Shown one piece after another: positions 6,301 through 6,672 of a stretch of 6,672 nt of DNA. The position numbers and the translations under genes were made by a program. The notes under the pieces were generated by a model, which searched no databases, was not told the DNA's origin, and saw only the letters and a list, made by a program, of their open reading frames with translations. How positions within the stretch are numbered: position 1 is the first letter of the stretch; every line of letters begins with the position of its first letter. The stretch is from Lysobacteraceae bacterium (GTDB lineage: Bacteria; Pseudomonadota; Gammaproteobacteria; Xanthomonadales; Rhodanobacteraceae): NCBI GenBank assembly GCA_018971925.1, contig JAGWZT010000113.1, positions 1 through 6,672 on the forward strand. The letters run 5' to 3'.

Positions 6301-6672
6301 TATCGCCAGAATGTGCGCCGACACCGGGTTGGCCACGTCGGCCCATATGTTTTGCCAGACTTCAAAAACGGAGAGCACTTCGGACCGGGTCATTACCGGG
6401 ATCTGATCGATGTGCTTGACGAGCCAAACGCACAAGCGCCGCCACTGAGCGATATCGGACGGCAAAGCGAGCGCATCCGCAAGGCGCAGGCGCTGGGCCA
6501 GGTCGATACCGGGAAAGCGGTCGCCATCCAGTGCCAGTGGGTTCGGCTTTGTCTTCTCAGCCTGGTACCAGACAACAAGCTTCGAGACACGCTTGGAACT
6601 GGCCGCGAGCACCGCATCGTTGTAGATCGTCTCGTGACTATCAAAATCCGGCAATCCGAAGGGGCCGAGCAG
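3328..6672 (-). CDS. C-terminal part of a very large helical-repeat protein, 5' end outside window
   Basis: The frame is open through the right edge. A TTG at 6652-6654 gives 1108 codons, but upstream codons (LLGPFG) read on into LPDFDSHETIYNDAV without interruption, so the gene almost certainly starts beyond the window and at least 1114 residues are shown here (numbering below from that TTG). The sequence is soluble, mainly helical and rich in Trp. A segment near 304-350 (LPLTLAFPWGEQTFWG, then HAVGSGLMALEDWAF) looks like the most conserved core. Residues about 477-550 are highly charged and may be coiled coil. Residues about 598-720 resemble HEAT/ARM-type helical pairs. I see no Walker A, nuclease, protease or kinase motif and no membrane segment. 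GC in sampled lines is mostly 53-55 %, below the genes to the left. I do not recognise the family. A scaffold or sensor half of a large multidomain protein, possibly a STAND-type defence protein, is a guess from size and setting. Confidence 0.85.
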   Translation of the reverse strand: MLGPFGLPDFDSHETIYNDAVLAASSKRVSKLVVWYQAEKTKPNPLALDGDRFPGIDLAQRLRLADALALPSDIAQWRRLCVWLVKHIDQIPVMTRSEVLSVFEVWQNIWADVANPVSAHILAIVKSWLVDLEARFHANTFPQDHGEWAQLEYGVAGELESRLRSTLLRAGRAYPVQIKDYLAALQTLERAPHDADKEVIDYAPVLSDACSHELVDFILHFMMRPLPEERMRQSRGIGYGYIPHNDWQSLSIDDQHAYFPCAPTRQPFSSLFAAAPDEARRLVRELTNHATTAWRQLNELDWDRRAKPLPLTLAFPWGEQTFWGASHQFLWSRGIWGSHAVGSGLMALEDWAFRETENGRPVDEVLKLVLEGHTSVGALGVACAVAVETQHRSEVTLPLLTSQRLWKWDIERHVQEMGSYSSNLIGFQPHDRIHHEAVVRLNSRKCRKQELRWLASLCVLSDDKLAESASKAIGVFASDLPFDYEEEREDAGRVEHLRRTAEIWAEIGKRENYRATLKQDGSGFIIEMENPKAQGADIEAIKEHQATMEENLRLLNWVHDSFEKRTISDRLAVADALGDARRLDAPSLFSEAHPHIDPIHQKQAAVSGVAAVVVCFGRTASAEDIDWAAEVCLRAWLTREAPDDLFFRGSVLLHHPVLYACRGLAGLLRREAFRQQALEALIQLTAHPYDQIVTEAVNGLISVWDDEPAIAWIGLRLANALATIEHYPYDIAPNDREQRERERVARAIEASLTKYADTDAQVARMPELPPAWIQRSNGPQIARGRHGRDAVVDWQHPTIDFSPSLLAKVLSSLPVASAMADGLRRDCFLAWCDELVAWTVERHCPIWSRGRADAFEADEIQLFDWRHELYRFLARVALHLEPDEAVKRFVEPAAASDDETFASLIRSFVGHLASDIMDEPVLPERPLTILKSIVPRLLLHRSWRDLARHGVSTSEIDLVETVRVLFFISVDDAMGAARFANRDWRDVEVIYPLIEPFLETHGRIPTVTSAFLTLCERAIQNYPVERFVQHLHMVLPRSEVLPAGWRATTMVARLSGLIQQFSQKTQPLPPSTARELLVALDVLVDLGDRRAAAIQASEVFKDIRTGVAGKQTSA

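Noticed and set aside
6652..6654. TTG as the true start of the large gene
   Set aside because: The frame continues upstream to the window edge with sequence that reads naturally into the protein (LLGPFGLPDFDS), and bases just upstream lack a clear ribosome-binding site.
1..6672. CRISPR array, tRNA, rRNA, complete insertion sequence or integrase
   Set aside because: No regularly spaced repeats, tRNA-like cloverleaf, rRNA motif, transposase or recombinase frame was seen on either strand.

Overview
The window reads as accessory-rich chromosome of a high-GC Gram-negative bacterium. Most likely it is a gamma- or betaproteobacterium; a Xanthomonadales- or Burkholderiales-like host is a guess from gene content and roughly 63-67 % GC in lines sampled from the left half. 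All identifications come from reading motifs by eye. No homology search was possible.

Region 1 (1-2164) is a divergent redox/stress cassette. A leftward operon encodes a carboxymuconolactone decarboxylase/AhpD-like protein with a CEFC-x3-H redox motif, then a four-helix DoxX-like membrane protein, then a type II haloacid dehalogenase (HAD) that runs off the left edge. Facing away from it across 127 bp is an AraC-family regulator with an N-terminal cupin sensor, the likely controller of the operon. A strong intercistronic hairpin lies between the first two operon genes, and the Shine-Dalgarno of the third overlaps the stop of the second.

Region 2 (2165-2324) is a gap between convergent genes. 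It has no convincing gene but several inverted repeats, including four copies of the hexamer CAGGCA/TGCCTG that continue into the end of the next gene.

Region 3 (2325-3281) is a small metal/thiol-responsive module. A leftward pair encodes a thioredoxin-fold protein (CTAC) and a MerR-family regulator, joined by an ATGA stop/start overlap. A perfect 9-2-9 palindrome just downstream of a TTGACT -35 forms a MerR-type promoter reading right, into a heavy-metal-associated (HMA) domain gene. That gene breaks off after about two thirds of the domain, so the module is damaged: regulator, operator and redox partner remain, but the regulated target is a stub.

Region 4 (about 3285-6672) is foreign-looking DNA, GC mostly in the 50s in sampled lines. 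It holds the C-terminal 1114 residues of a very large, mostly helical, tryptophan-rich protein on the minus strand, whose reading frame is still open at the right edge. It ends 47 bp from the HMA stub, tail to tail, so the boundary between Region 3 and Region 4 looks like an insertion or recombination junction. I do not recognise the protein with certainty. Its size, helical-repeat character and placement would suit the sensor half of a large multidomain (for example STAND-type) immune protein, but no catalytic or nucleotide-binding motif is visible in this part. It is the best candidate here for something undescribed.
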